Source: Armatimonadota bacterium (GTDB lineage Bacteria; Armatimonadota; HRBIN16). Taken from it: a DNA stretch of 64,000 nucleotides. The translations under genes were made by a program, and so were the position numbers. The notes under the pieces were generated by a model that searched no databases, was not told the origin of the DNA, and saw only the letters and a list, made by a program, of their open reading frames with translations. This document shows, one piece after another, positions 53,017 to 62,014 of this stretch. Location: the NCBI GenBank assembly GCA_026003175.1, contig BPGT01000001.1, forward strand, positions 1,550,001 to 1,614,000, in the 5' to 3' direction. The first letter of the stretch is position 1, and every line of letters starts with the position of its first letter.

Positions 53017-56000
53017 ATGTGGCTTACCAGTGTAGCGATACGGCGTCCCGTTTTCATCCTGATGGTGTTTTCCGCCCTGGCGGTACTGGGATGGACGGCT
53101 GCCAGCAAGATGCGTGTGGAGCTGAACCCGAGTGTGGATTTCCCTTACATCACTGTGGTCACTGTCTACCCGGGTGCGGGTCCACGCGAGGTGGAAACGC
53201 TCATCTCCAAACCGATAGAGGACGCGGTGAACGGTATCAACGGCGTCAAGAACGTCACCTCGGTCTCCCAGGAAGGCATTTCGCTGGTTGCCATCGAGTT
53301 TAACCTGGGCGTTGACTCCGGTCAGGCAGCCGCTGATGTGCGCGAGAAGGTGGATGCCATCCGTGCCTCCCTGCCGCGTGAAGCGCTGTCGCCGTCCATC
53401 TCTAAGATAGATATCAATGCCTTTCCGGTACTCTACTACGGCATGTCCAGCGACCGTCCCAGCAAGCAGCTGCGGTATATCGCTGAAGAAATCGTGAGCA
53501 ACCGGCTGGCGCGTGTGCCGGGCGTGGCTTCGGTGTCGATAGTAGGCGGCGATGTCCGTGAAATCCGCGTAGAGGTGGATCGGGCGCGCCTCGATGCCTA
53601 CGGGCTGAACATCATGCAGGTGGTGCAGGCGTTGCAGGCAGCGAACCTGAACGTGCCCAGCGGGCGAATCGAAGAGCAGCGTCATGAGTACGCCGTGCGC
53701 GTGGTGGGCGAGTTCCAGAACCTGGACCAGATACGTAACGTGCGTATCCCGGTCACCAACCGGATGAACCCGATGGGTGCGCCCAATGTGGTACGCCTCG
53801 CGGACGTGGCTACCGTCAGGGATGACGTTGCCGAGCGCACCGAAGGGGCACGGGTGAACACCCGCAACACGGTGGCTATCATCATTACCAAAGCCGCCGA
53901 TGCGAATACGGTGGACGTCTGTAACGGCGTGAAGCGTGAAATAGATCAGCTCAAAAAGGAACTGCCCAGAGATATCGAGTTCGTGCTGACCCAGGACCAG
54001 TCCAAGTTTGTTCTGGAAAGCCTTACCGACCTGCGGGTTGCGCTCTTTCTGGCGGTATTCCTTGCCGTCACTATCGTGTACCTCTTCCTGCACAATATCC
54101 GCGGCACGTTCATCGTTTCGCTGGCGATACCCACCTCTATCATCAGCACCTTCCTGGTGATGTACGGATTTGGCTTCACCCTCAACACGATGACCATGCT
54201 GGCACTATCGCTGGCGGTGGGTATTCTGGTGGACGACTCCATCGTGGTGCTGGAAAATATCTTCCGCCACCTGACCCACGGCGAAGAACCCGCCGAGGCA
54301 GCGCTCAACGGACGTTCCGAAATCGGTCTGGCAGCGATTACCATCACACTGGTAGACGTGGTGGTGTTCGTGCCCATTGCCTTCATGGGGGGCATTGTGG
54401 GGCAGTTCTTCCGTTCGTTCGGCATCACGGTAGCCACTGCCACCCTCTTTTCACTGCTTGTTTCGTTTACGCTCACGCCGATGCTGGCATCGCGGTGGTT
54501 CCGCATGGGCGAAGAAGTGGAGGCAAAGCGCGGAGTGTTTGCGGCGTTTGACCGTTTCTACCATGCGCTGGACAGGCTCTATCGGCGCATTCTGGAGAAG
54601 GCGTTGCGTCGTCGCTGGCTGGTCATCGGCATCGGAAACGGTCTGCTGCTGAGCATTTTGCTCATCATCGCTGGCTCGCTGGTAGGCAGGCGATTCCTGG
54701 TGCCGGCGGGGTTTGTGGCGGGCGCCACCGCCGCCATAGGTTTCCTGTTCTGGCTGTTGGCGTTGATATGGCGCAGTAACCGCAAGCCACTATTCGTCGC
54801 CGGATGGGGCACGTTTATCATGGCGGGCGCGTTCTTCCTGTCAGGCTTGCTGGGGAGCGCGGTAGGACGCCCCTTGTTGCCCTTCCGCTTTGCGCCCGAC
54901 CAGGATCAGGGCGTCATCCAGATCTCTGTGGAGATGCCGGCGGGAACGTCGCTGGAGGCAACAGACCGAGTGCTTTCGCGAATCGAAGAGGTTATCTACA
55001 ATACCCCTTCCATTCGTCGCGATGTGGAACATATGTTCACCAGCATCGGCAACACTACTGCGGGTATATTCGGCACCGGCGGACGGGGAGCGCAGTACGG
55101 CGAGATACAGATTACCTGTGCAGAGAAACAGGCTCTGGGAGACAGGTTGACAGGGTGGCTTCCCTGGGTGAAGCATCCCTACCTGCGCACCCGCCCGAGC
55201 TCCGAAATCGCCGAGGAGATACGTCGAAAGGTAGGCACTATCCCGGGTGCGAAGATTAAAATCAACGCGGTTTCCGGTTTCCGCGGCGGCGCAGGTGCGC
55301 CCATCCAGATTGAGCTGACCGGGCAGGACACCGAATTGCTGGTACGCACCGCCGAACGTGTGATGGCAGTGGTTTCGCCGATTGAGGGCATTGTAGACCC
55401 CGATATCTCGTGGAAGCTGGGCAAGCCCGAGCTGCAGGTGCGCGTCGACCCCGACAAGGCGGCATCGGTAGGCATGACGGTGGCGCAGGTCGCTTCCGCG
55501 CTGCGCACTTACATCGAGGGCAATACCGATACCAAGTTCCGCGAGGGCGGCAAGGAGTACGATATCCGTGTACAGCTGCTTAAGGCGCAGCGTGAGGACG
55601 TGAACGCCGTCAGCGATCTGGTCATCGGTTACTTCAACGGGCGCCCAGTGCGTCTGTCGGATGTTGGCAGCGTGGAGATGAGCAGCGGTCCGACCAAGAT
55701 AGACCGCAAGAACCGCCAGAGACTGGTCACCTTCACCGCCTACCTCAAGCCCGGTTATGCGACGGGCAATATGCAGCTGGTGATTGATGAGGCGCTGGCG
55801 AAGGCGCAGTTGCCTCCCCCCGGCGTGCAGCTTCAGTGGGCAGGCGAGGTGCAGCGCCAGCAAGAAGAGGGAGGCTATTTGGGACAGGCGCTGATGCTGG
55901 CGATTGTGCTGGTGTACATGCTGATGGCGGCGCTGTTCGAGTCGTTGCTGATGCCGTTGACCATCATGCTGAGCCTGCCCCAGGCGATGATCGGCGCGTT

Positions 56001-56442
56001 GCTGGGACTGATTATCACCGGCAACTCGCTGAACATCGTGTCGATGATCGGTATCATCATGCTGATGGGGCTGGTGACCAAGAACGCCATCCTGCTGGTG
56101 GACTACACCAACACCTTGCGCAGCCGAGGGCTACCGCGTTTGCAGGCGCTGCTGGAAGCCGGCCCCACCCGTTTGCGCCCGATCCTGATGACCACCTTTG
56201 CGATGGTGTTTGGCATGTTGCCCACCGCTCTGGCAATTGGGCGCGGTTCGGAGTTCCGCGCGCCACTGGGCATCGCGGTCATCGGTGGGTTGTTGTTGTC
56301 TACTCTGCTGACGCTGGTGGTTATCCCCTGCGTGTACACGGTGTTCGATGACATGGGCAACTGGTTCGCGCGCACGATATTTCGACGGGGCGTATATCCC
56401 AAGCAACAGGTGCCCGTGCGCGAACCGGAGGTCGTCGACTAA
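53017..56442 (+). CDS. RND multidrug efflux pump, inner-membrane transporter (AcrB/HAE1 type)
   Basis: This is a proton-driven pump. TM1 comes with RRPVFILMVFSALAVLGW, the porter domains, and the proton-relay Asp pair in SLAVGILVDDSIVVLENIFRH near residue 408. The partner TM10 block has MGLVTKNAILLVDYTN. At the usual single TM7 position (about residues 532-622) there are three hydrophobic segments instead of one, giving a predicted 14 rather than 12 helices and explaining the 1141-residue length (AcrB about 1050). It starts 24 bases after the adaptor. Confidence 0.94.
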   Translation: MWLTSVAIRRPVFILMVFSALAVLGWTAASKMRVELNPSVDFPYITVVTVYPGAGPREVETLISKPIEDAVNGINGVKNVTSVSQEGISLVAIEFNLGVDSGQAAADVREKVDAIRASLPREALSPSISKIDINAFPVLYYGMSSDRPSKQLRYIAEEIVSNRLARVPGVASVSIVGGDVREIRVEVDRARLDAYGLNIMQVVQALQAANLNVPSGRIEEQRHEYAVRVVGEFQNLDQIRNVRIPVTNRMNPMGAPNVVRLADVATVRDDVAERTEGARVNTRNTVAIIITKAADANTVDVCNGVKREIDQLKKELPRDIEFVLTQDQSKFVLESLTDLRVALFLAVFLAVTIVYLFLHNIRGTFIVSLAIPTSIISTFLVMYGFGFTLNTMTMLALSLAVGILVDDSIVVLENIFRHLTHGEEPAEAALNGRSEIGLAAITITLVDVVVFVPIAFMGGIVGQFFRSFGITVATATLFSLLVSFTLTPMLASRWFRMGEEVEAKRGVFAAFDRFYHALDRLYRRILEKALRRRWLVIGIGNGLLLSILLIIAGSLVGRRFLVPAGFVAGATAAIGFLFWLLALIWRSNRKPLFVAGWGTFIMAGAFFLSGLLGSAVGRPLLPFRFAPDQDQGVIQISVEMPAGTSLEATDRVLSRIEEVIYNTPSIRRDVEHMFTSIGNTTAGIFGTGGRGAQYGEIQITCAEKQALGDRLTGWLPWVKHPYLRTRPSSEIAEEIRRKVGTIPGAKIKINAVSGFRGGAGAPIQIELTGQDTELLVRTAERVMAVVSPIEGIVDPDISWKLGKPELQVRVDPDKAASVGMTVAQVASALRTYIEGNTDTKFREGGKEYDIRVQLLKAQREDVNAVSDLVIGYFNGRPVRLSDVGSVEMSSGPTKIDRKNRQRLVTFTAYLKPGYATGNMQLVIDEALAKAQLPPPGVQLQWAGEVQRQQEEGGYLGQALMLAIVLVYMLMAALFESLLMPLTIMLSLPQAMIGALLGLIITGNSLNIVSMIGIIMLMGLVTKNAILLVDYTNTLRSRGLPRLQALLEAGPTRLRPILMTTFAMVFGMLPTALAIGRGSEFRAPLGIAVIGGLLLSTLLTLVVIPCVYTVFDDMGNWFARTIFRRGVYPKQQVPVREPEVVD

Positions 56443-56471
56443 AATCAGCCACTCCTTAGCCCAAACAGATA

Positions 56472-56502
56472 CCCCCTCTTCCCGATTGGAAGAGGGGGAT
56501 TT
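56472..56502. terminator. Rho-independent terminator of the efflux operon (possibly bidirectional)
   Basis: CCCCCTCTTCC (56472-56482) and GGAAGAGGGGG (56488-56498) form a perfect 11-bp stem with a 5-base loop, followed by ATTTTCT. It sits between the convergent efflux operon and the histidine kinase gene. Confidence 0.85.
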
Positions 56503-56536
56503 TCTACTTATCTGTCGCAGGTGTGGTTCGCGGTAT

Positions 56537-58561
56537 CTAAACCGAATTGTCTGCGGCAACGCTCGGCAGGTATATACGGAAGGTGGTACCTCTGCCGGGC
56601 TTGCTCTCTGCCACGATATGCCCGCCACTCTGTTTCACCACACCGTATACTACCGCCAGCCCTAACCCCGTGCCCTGGTCACCTTTGGTGGTAAAGAAGG
56701 GTTCGAAGATATGTTCTAAATGCTCAGGGGCGATGCCGGTCCCGGTGTCGCTCACCGATAACATCACATACTCCCCTGGCGCCAGGTCAGGCATTGTTTG
56801 CACTGCAGCGGCATCCAGTACCACGTTCGCGGTTTCGATGGTCAGCACGCCCCCGTCCGGCATCGCATCGCGGGCATTGATAGCCAGATTCAGGATAATC
56901 TGTTCTATCTGCACCGGGTCCGCCTTGACTTTCTTCAGAGTCGGGTCGGTTGTTACTCTCAGTTCCACTTGCTTGCCCAGCAAACGGTTCAGCAGGGGCG
57001 TGGCGTTATGGATGAGGTGGTTCAGGTCGATAATCTGAGGGGTGAGCGTCTGCCTTCTGGCGAATGCCAGCAGATGCCTGACCAGTTCTGCAGCCCGGTT
57101 TGAGGCATCCAGTATGCGCTGAATGTCTTCTACGACAGGGTGTCCTTCTGGCAGACGGGTGAGGGCGATATCTGCGTAGCTCATGATAGCGGTTAGCAGG
57201 TTGTTAAAGTCGTGCGCGATGCCGCCTGCAATGCGTCCGATACTATCCAACCTTTGTGTGCGAAGCAAATCGGCTTCCAGCCGCTTGCGCTCGGTAATAT
57301 CCACATCCATACACACGACTTGCACCCCATCTTGCCCAATTCGCACAGGGAACAGGGAGGAGATAATATAGCGGGGCGCACCGGAGGTCGTCTTCGTTTC
57401 CCATTCACGTAGAGGTACAGGTTGTCCTGTTTGCGCAATGCGCTTTACCATCTGTTCGAACTCTCTGGCATCTTGTTCAGACAACAGAAATTCACCCAGT
57501 CGCCTGCCCACTGCTTGCTGTTCGGTGAAGCCGTAGAGCTCTTCCGATGCCTTGTTCCAGAAAAGCACCCGTCCCTCGTGGTCATAGCCCTGTATAGCCA
57601 CGCCCGGTGCATTGTTGATTATCTGGTAAATCTGGGCGTACGCGTGTTGAAGAGCTTCCTCAGCATGCCGTCGCTCACTGACGGAAGCAGCCAGTAGTAA
57701 AGCGGGCAGGGTGGTTACCGCCATAAACACCCATAACAGCTCGATACTCCCCTGCAAGCCGAAGGGGGCAAATGGACCCCTTTGGTTAACGGTCATCCAC
57801 ACGGCGAAAGCTGCCGACACAAAGTTTGCGGCGGTCGTGCCGTGCTGTTCAAAACGCAAAGCTGCCCAAATCAGCAAGGGAAACACCACAAATACCAGTG
57901 GATAAGGTTCTACCTGTGTGGTAGGTATCCAGCCGCCAAAAGCCACAATCGTTACGACGCTGGTAAGCGCGAGCATTGTGATAAACTCCAGCAGGCGGTC
58001 CAGCTGCCAGCGAGGCAAACGGCTCCAAACCAGCAGAAGCGGTGCTACCAGTAAGTTGCCCATGACGTTACCCAGCCACCATATCAGCCAGACCTTTGGA
58101 AACTGCGCCCAGCTGACTGCTCCTGTCGTGCAAAGGCTCCCCACGCCAATAGTTGCGCTGGCGATGGTGCTGAGCAGTGCCGCCCACAGAAGCAGGCTCC
58201 ATACGTCCCGGAGCCGTTGCAGGGAGATGTCGAACTGTGCGACATGCCTCAGGAGAAACGCACCCAGGAAGGCTTCGAGGGTATTACCAACCGATATAGT
58301 AAAGGCAACCCACAGAGGCACCGGAGTGGTGGCAACGGTAACAAAACATCCTGCCGCTATCCCGAAAAGCATGGTGTAGCCACCCAGCAACACCGCTGCC
58401 AGCGAAAGTCCTGTAGGCATCCATATCAAAGTGGCGTTACCTTGTGCGAACGCAAACAGCAAGCCCAGCTTGGCTGTGCCCAGATAGGCGAGAGCCAGCA
58501 AGATATTCAGCAAAACTGTGCGCCATATAAGGGCATATTGTGATAATGATACTCTTGGCAA
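56537..58561 (-). CDS. MASE1-PAS sensor histidine kinase
   Basis: About eight to nine membrane helices of a MASE1 sensor (residues about 10-300; FAQGNATLIWMPTGLSLAA) are followed by a PAS domain (about 330-450, GRVLFWNKASEELYGF). The HisKA block has H-box IAGGIAHDFNNLLTAI with the phospho-acceptor His. The HATPase has N-box LNLAINARDAMPDGG, DTGTGI and FEPFFTTKGDQGTGLGL. The HDFNN type usually acts with a free receiver domain. The start is uncertain: TTG 58561 has GGAG 8 bases upstream and avoids overlap with yraN; ATG 58765 would add 68 residues. Confidence 0.9.
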   Translation of the reverse strand: MPRVSLSQYALIWRTVLLNILLALAYLGTAKLGLLFAFAQGNATLIWMPTGLSLAAVLLGGYTMLFGIAAGCFVTVATTPVPLWVAFTISVGNTLEAFLGAFLLRHVAQFDISLQRLRDVWSLLLWAALLSTIASATIGVGSLCTTGAVSWAQFPKVWLIWWLGNVMGNLLVAPLLLVWSRLPRWQLDRLLEFITMLALTSVVTIVAFGGWIPTTQVEPYPLVFVVFPLLIWAALRFEQHGTTAANFVSAAFAVWMTVNQRGPFAPFGLQGSIELLWVFMAVTTLPALLLAASVSERRHAEEALQHAYAQIYQIINNAPGVAIQGYDHEGRVLFWNKASEELYGFTEQQAVGRRLGEFLLSEQDAREFEQMVKRIAQTGQPVPLREWETKTTSGAPRYIISSLFPVRIGQDGVQVVCMDVDITERKRLEADLLRTQRLDSIGRIAGGIAHDFNNLLTAIMSYADIALTRLPEGHPVVEDIQRILDASNRAAELVRHLLAFARRQTLTPQIIDLNHLIHNATPLLNRLLGKQVELRVTTDPTLKKVKADPVQIEQIILNLAINARDAMPDGGVLTIETANVVLDAAAVQTMPDLAPGEYVMLSVSDTGTGIAPEHLEHIFEPFFTTKGDQGTGLGLAVVYGVVKQSGGHIVAESKPGRGTTFRIYLPSVAADNSV

Positions 58562-58689
58562 CCCCCTCACTCCTCTGCTTCTTGGCTTTGAGAGAAATGG
58601 ACAAGCTTTGTAAGTGCGCTCGAGTACGTTTACGCATAATGTATATTTCGGTATTTTGTAGGTATTCCTTCTGCCTGGCTGTTGTGCCG

Positions 58690-59038
58690 TTAAAATGCTT
58701 CTCGAAGCCAGCGCACGTACGCCTTGCCCGATTGCCACCATACCTCCACCACATCGAAACGGCATGGCGCATCGGGACAGAACAGGCTGAGGTATAGTTC
58801 AGCACACTGGCGCAGGCGAGCCTGTTTGCGTTCGTCTACCGATTCGCGTGGCAAGGTATACTCTATATTATGGCGTGCTTTGACCTCTACGAATAGGAGG
58901 ATGTCGTCCTCCTGCGCGATAATGTCCACTTCTCCATACGCACAACGCCAGTTGCGATGTAGCACGGTACAGCCCTTTTGGCTGAGATATTGCGCGGCGA
59001 TCTGTTCCCCCCGCGCGCGCCGTCTGCCGATTATCCAT
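58690..59038 (-). CDS. YraN family (UPF0102) nuclease-like protein, probable frameshift near start
   Basis: This is a small PD-(D/E)xK-fold protein: GEQIAAQYLSQKGCTVLHRNWR, then YGEVDIIAQEDDILLFVEVKAR with the active-site Glu, Asp and E-x-K. Its usual neighbour is rnhB, as here. The natural start is probably the ATG at 59038, which overlaps the rnhB stop (ATGGATAA). That frame reaches the conserved part only if one base is removed from the C6 run at 59007-59012. Otherwise translation would start at GTG 59100 inside rnhB, giving 136 residues with an atypical lead. Confidence 0.8.
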
Positions 59039-59664
59039 CTGTGCTCTCCAGAGGCAGGCGGAGCAGGTGGGCACAGAAGCTCTGCCGGTGTTGCGGGCAC
59101 AAACCAAACTGCTCAATCGCTCGCCGATGCTGGACGGTTCCGTAGCCTTTGTGCTGGGCGAAACCGTAGTGCGGGAACAGTCGGTGCAGTTGCTCCATCA
59201 GGTGGTCCGCGCACCACTTTAGCGACGATGGAGGCTGCACTGATGACGGGAACCCGCTCGTCACCGTTTACTACCGCCTCAGCAGGGCAGGGCAGTCCGT
59301 CGGGGATGTAAGAACCGTCTACCAGTACCTTCTGAAGGGGCAGAGAAACAGATTGCACCGAACGTCGCATTGCCAGCAAGGAGGCTTGCAGGATGTTGAG
59401 ATGTTCAATCTCCTCCACCGTCGCCAGGGCTACCGATACCGCTAGCGCGTGTCGGTATATCCATCGGCACGCTGGCTCGCGTTGCGCGGGGGAGAGCTTT
59501 TTGGAGTCGCGGACCCATACAGGAAAGGTGAAATCTGCCGGAAACGCCACACACGCAGCCGCCACCGGTCCCGCCAAGCAGCCGCGCCCTGCCTCGTCTA
59601 CCCCGGCGACCAGCGGGCTTAGCGTACAATGCGAATGCGCTGGGGAGGCCAGAAGAGAATCCAT
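59031..59664 (-). CDS. rnhB: Ribonuclease HII, frameshifted here
   Basis: RNase HII removes RNA from RNA-DNA hybrids and single ribonucleotides. The N-terminal part has GVDEAGRGCLAGPVAAACV (catalytic DE), RDSKKLSPAQR and SIVAKV. The C-terminal part (HLMEQLHRLFPHYGFAQHKGYGT) lies in another frame. Dropping one base from CC at 59207-59208 gives the canonical SIVAKVVRDHLMEQ. I read this as a single gene with a +1 indel. The N terminus overlaps lepB by 46 bases. Confidence 0.88.
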
Positions 59665-60398
59665 GCCTTGCCCACCACCCGACTGCGGTCAAGCAATCCC
59701 CACTTATGACCGTCGTTACTATCGTTGCGGTTATCGCCCAGCATGAGCAGCTTGCCGGGCGGGATTTTTTCGGAGGGAGCCTCGCGGATGTACGCCTCCC
59801 GATGCGGGTCCAATATCAGCTGGTTGTTCTCTCTGACGTTGCCGTAGTGGTCGATTTCATACACATGCCCGCCGATGATTTTCATGTCGTATTCCGGCGG
59901 ACTGGCGATATACGGCTCGTTGATCGGTTTGCCGTTTCGATAGAGCACGCCCTCGCGAATCTCCACAACGTCTCCCGGCACCCCTACGCACCGCTTGATG
60001 AACTCGATCTGGCGCGGGTCCGCCTCCGGCGGCGCTTTGAACACCAGGATGTCGCCGGGAATCGGCTCACGGAACCGCAGGGTGAACTTGTCCACCAGGA
60101 TACGGTCTTGCTCCAGTAGGGTGGGGCGCATGGAGCCAGAGGGGATATAAAAAGCCTGTACCACGAACGGGCGAATGACCATGAACACCAGAACGAAGGC
60201 GAGCACTGCCGACTCGACCAGTTCGTTTAGCGAGTACAGTCTGGGGCTATACACTGGCGACAGCCCCGCATTAGGCCGGCGCACCAGGCGCGCGTCCCAC
60301 GGCGTCAGCCCCAGACGTACCAGCGTCAGAACAGCTGAGATGAGCAATACGTAGCGAACGTTGAGGTTCGCTATCCATTCTACCCATTCGCCGGTCAT
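59619..60398 (-). CDS. lepB: Signal peptidase I
   Basis: LepB cleaves signal peptides outside the membrane. There are N-terminal membrane segments (about residues 15-32 and 58-80). The catalytic Ser is in [16 protein letters not shown] near 90 and the Lys in [16 protein letters not shown] near 135, with the [15 protein letters not shown] box near 220. The 259 residues include an extra membrane segment at the N terminus. ATG overlaps the rplS stop (ATGA). Gene order rplS-lepB-rnhB-yraN is a common bacterial operon. Confidence 0.95.
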   Translation of the reverse strand: MTGEWVEWIANLNVRYVLLISAVLTLVRLGLTPWDARLVRRPNAGLSPVYSPRLYSLNELVESAVLAFVLVFMVIRPFVVQAFYIPSGSMRPTLLEQDRILVDKFTLRFREPIPGDILVFKAPPEADPRQIEFIKRCVGVPGDVVEIREGVLYRNGKPINEPYIASPPEYDMKIIGGHVYEIDHYGNVRENNQLILDPHREAYIREAPSEKIPPGKLLMLGDNRNDSNDGHKWGLLDRSRVVGKAWILFWPPQRIRIVR

Positions 60399-60757
60399 CG
60401 TGGCGTGCGCAATTCCTTGATTCGTGCTGCTTTGCCAATCTTCTTGCGCAGGTAGTACAGCTTGGCGCGACGTACCTTACCTCTGCGTACTACTTCTATC
60501 TTATCGATACGCGGGGAATGCAGCATAAAGGTTCGCTCTACGCCAACGCCATGTGAGATTTTGCGCACGGTGAAGGTTTCACTGATGCCGCCGTGCTTGC
60601 GGGCAATCACGACGCCCTCGAACACCTGGATGCGCTCTTTGTTGCCCTCGATGACCTTTGCATGTACGCGCACCGTATCGCCCGGTCCGAATTCGGGCAG
60701 GTCGGTTCGCAGCTGGTCTTTGGTAATTTCAGCGAGTATCTGTTGCGCCGATGCCAT
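60395..60757 (-). CDS. rplS: 50S ribosomal protein L19
   Basis: This is a large-subunit protein at the 30S/50S interface. [34 protein letters not shown], the [18 protein letters not shown] block and [21 protein letters not shown] are canonical, and the 120-residue length is normal. It is the first gene of the operon with lepB, rnhB and yraN; usual partners trmD and rimM are not upstream. Its leader holds a strong hairpin plus U-run. Confidence 0.97.
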   Translation of the reverse strand: MASAQQILAEITKDQLRTDLPEFGPGDTVRVHAKVIEGNKERIQVFEGVVIARKHGGISETFTVRKISHGVGVERTFMLHSPRIDKIEVVRRGKVRRAKLYYLRKKIGKAARIKELRTPR

Positions 60758-60786
60758 ATTTCAACCCCTTCCGGTATGGATGACAC

Positions 60787-60854
60787 AAAAAGTTCGCGAA
60801 CGCTTCGCGCGTTCGCGCCACTACAGTATACCAAACCTTATGGGCGTGGAGCAA
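60787..60854 (-). promoter_or_regulatory. rplS promoter and 5' hairpin with U-run (attenuator-like)
   Basis: On the minus strand, TTGCTC (60854-60849) and TATACT (60830-60825, extended by TGG) are 18 bases apart. The transcript would begin almost at once with a perfect 9-bp GC-rich stem (60817-60809 with 60803-60795, 5-base loop), followed by AAC and TTTTT (60791-60787), about 30 bases before the start codon. It looks like an intrinsic terminator in a leader, fitting autogenous control of L19. Confidence 0.6.
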
Positions 60855-60870
60855 GGGATGAAAGTAAATT

Positions 60871-61980
60871 TTATTCATCCCCCATCGCACCGAAGTTGCG
60901 CACCAGGATGCCAAAATCGAACAGGGTGACCTCTTCGTCGCCATCCAGGTCGGCGTCGGGATTCCAGTTGCTGTCGCCGGGCACTGAACCAAATGCGGCG
61001 ACCAGTGCACCGAAGTCGAACAGGGTCACCTCGTTGTCGCCGTCGATGTCGCCGTTGGTCAGCGAGACATCCACGCCGGTCACGTCCGCACTGGAAACCA
61101 CGACACCCGACACCACCACGCGCAGCCAGTGGCTGGCTTTGAAGGCGACGTCATACGTGCCCGCCTGCACGTTGGGGATGCTGTAGTCCCCACTGCCATC
61201 GGTATAAATGGTCTCGATGCGGACGGCGTGGCCGTTCTGGCGCAGCTGAACCATGATGGGTATCTGCGCCGGGTCACCAGTGTAATCACCCAGTTGCAGA
61301 TTGCCGCTGATGCTGAAGGCATTCAAGGCGTTCTGGGTGTCCAGAAGAAACGCTTCTATGCGTCCGGTGGCGGCGTTGTAGCCCTCACCCACGATGTAGC
61401 GTCCGTCGGGCGAGATGGCGTAAGCAACCCCAAGCACCGAGCCGTTGGTGAGCAGGCTGGCGTAGGTGATATTCAGGTCTTCCATTCCGCCCGACGCCGT
61501 CCAGCGAAAGGCACGATTATACTCACTGGAGTCTGCCCAGCCCACCACCACCGAGCCGTCCGCGGAAACGCCATACGCCCTGCTCCAATTACCGCCCAGC
61601 GTGCCGAGGTCCTGCATCCCGCCACCGGAAGTCCAGCGAAAGGCACGCTGATCCTGGCTGGCGTTGGTTGCCCAGCCCACCACCACCGAGCCATCCGCGG
61701 AAACGCCATACGCCCAGCTATGATCACCGCCCAGCGTGCCGAGGTCCTGCATCCCGCCACCGGAAGTCCAGCGAAAGGCACGCGGTAGCCCGCTGGCGTT
61801 GCGTACCTCGCCCACCACCACCGAGCCGTCCGCAGAAACGCCATACGCAAGGCTCTCACCACCGCCCGGCAGCGTGCCCAGCCAGATAATCTTTTGTGCG
61901 AACACGGGTGCCGCACACCACCACATGAACAACACTACCATGAGCATCCGTGTTCTCTGTGAGGGGGTGAAAGTAGACAT
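60871..61980 (-). CDS. Secreted HAF-repeat protein with C-terminal dockerin-like module
   Basis: The signal peptide includes MLMVVLFMWWCAAPVFA. Then come three nearly identical 45-residue HAF repeats (LGTLPGGGESLAYGVSADGS, VVVG..., AFRWTSGGGMQD), spaced exactly 135 bases apart at DNA level, and a diverged fourth. A Cna-B/regulatory-like domain follows (about 250-315). The end is two calcium loops, DIDGDNEVTLFDFG and DLDGDEEVTLFDFG, closing NFGAMGDE. ATG 61980 is chosen after AAAGGAGG. The near-identity of the repeats suggests recent duplication. The role is unknown; it is probably surface-exposed. Confidence 0.82.
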   Translation of the reverse strand: MSTFTPSQRTRMLMVVLFMWWCAAPVFAQKIIWLGTLPGGGESLAYGVSADGSVVVGEVRNASGLPRAFRWTSGGGMQDLGTLGGDHSWAYGVSADGSVVVGWATNASQDQRAFRWTSGGGMQDLGTLGGNWSRAYGVSADGSVVVGWADSSEYNRAFRWTASGGMEDLNITYASLLTNGSVLGVAYAISPDGRYIVGEGYNAATGRIEAFLLDTQNALNAFSISGNLQLGDYTGDPAQIPIMVQLRQNGHAVRIETIYTDGSGDYSIPNVQAGTYDVAFKASHWLRVVVSGVVVSSADVTGVDVSLTNGDIDGDNEVTLFDFGALVAAFGSVPGDSNWNPDADLDGDEEVTLFDFGILVRNFGAMGDE

Positions 61981-62014
61981 GGCGATACATACCTCCTTTC
62001 TCAACTGTCTCGCC

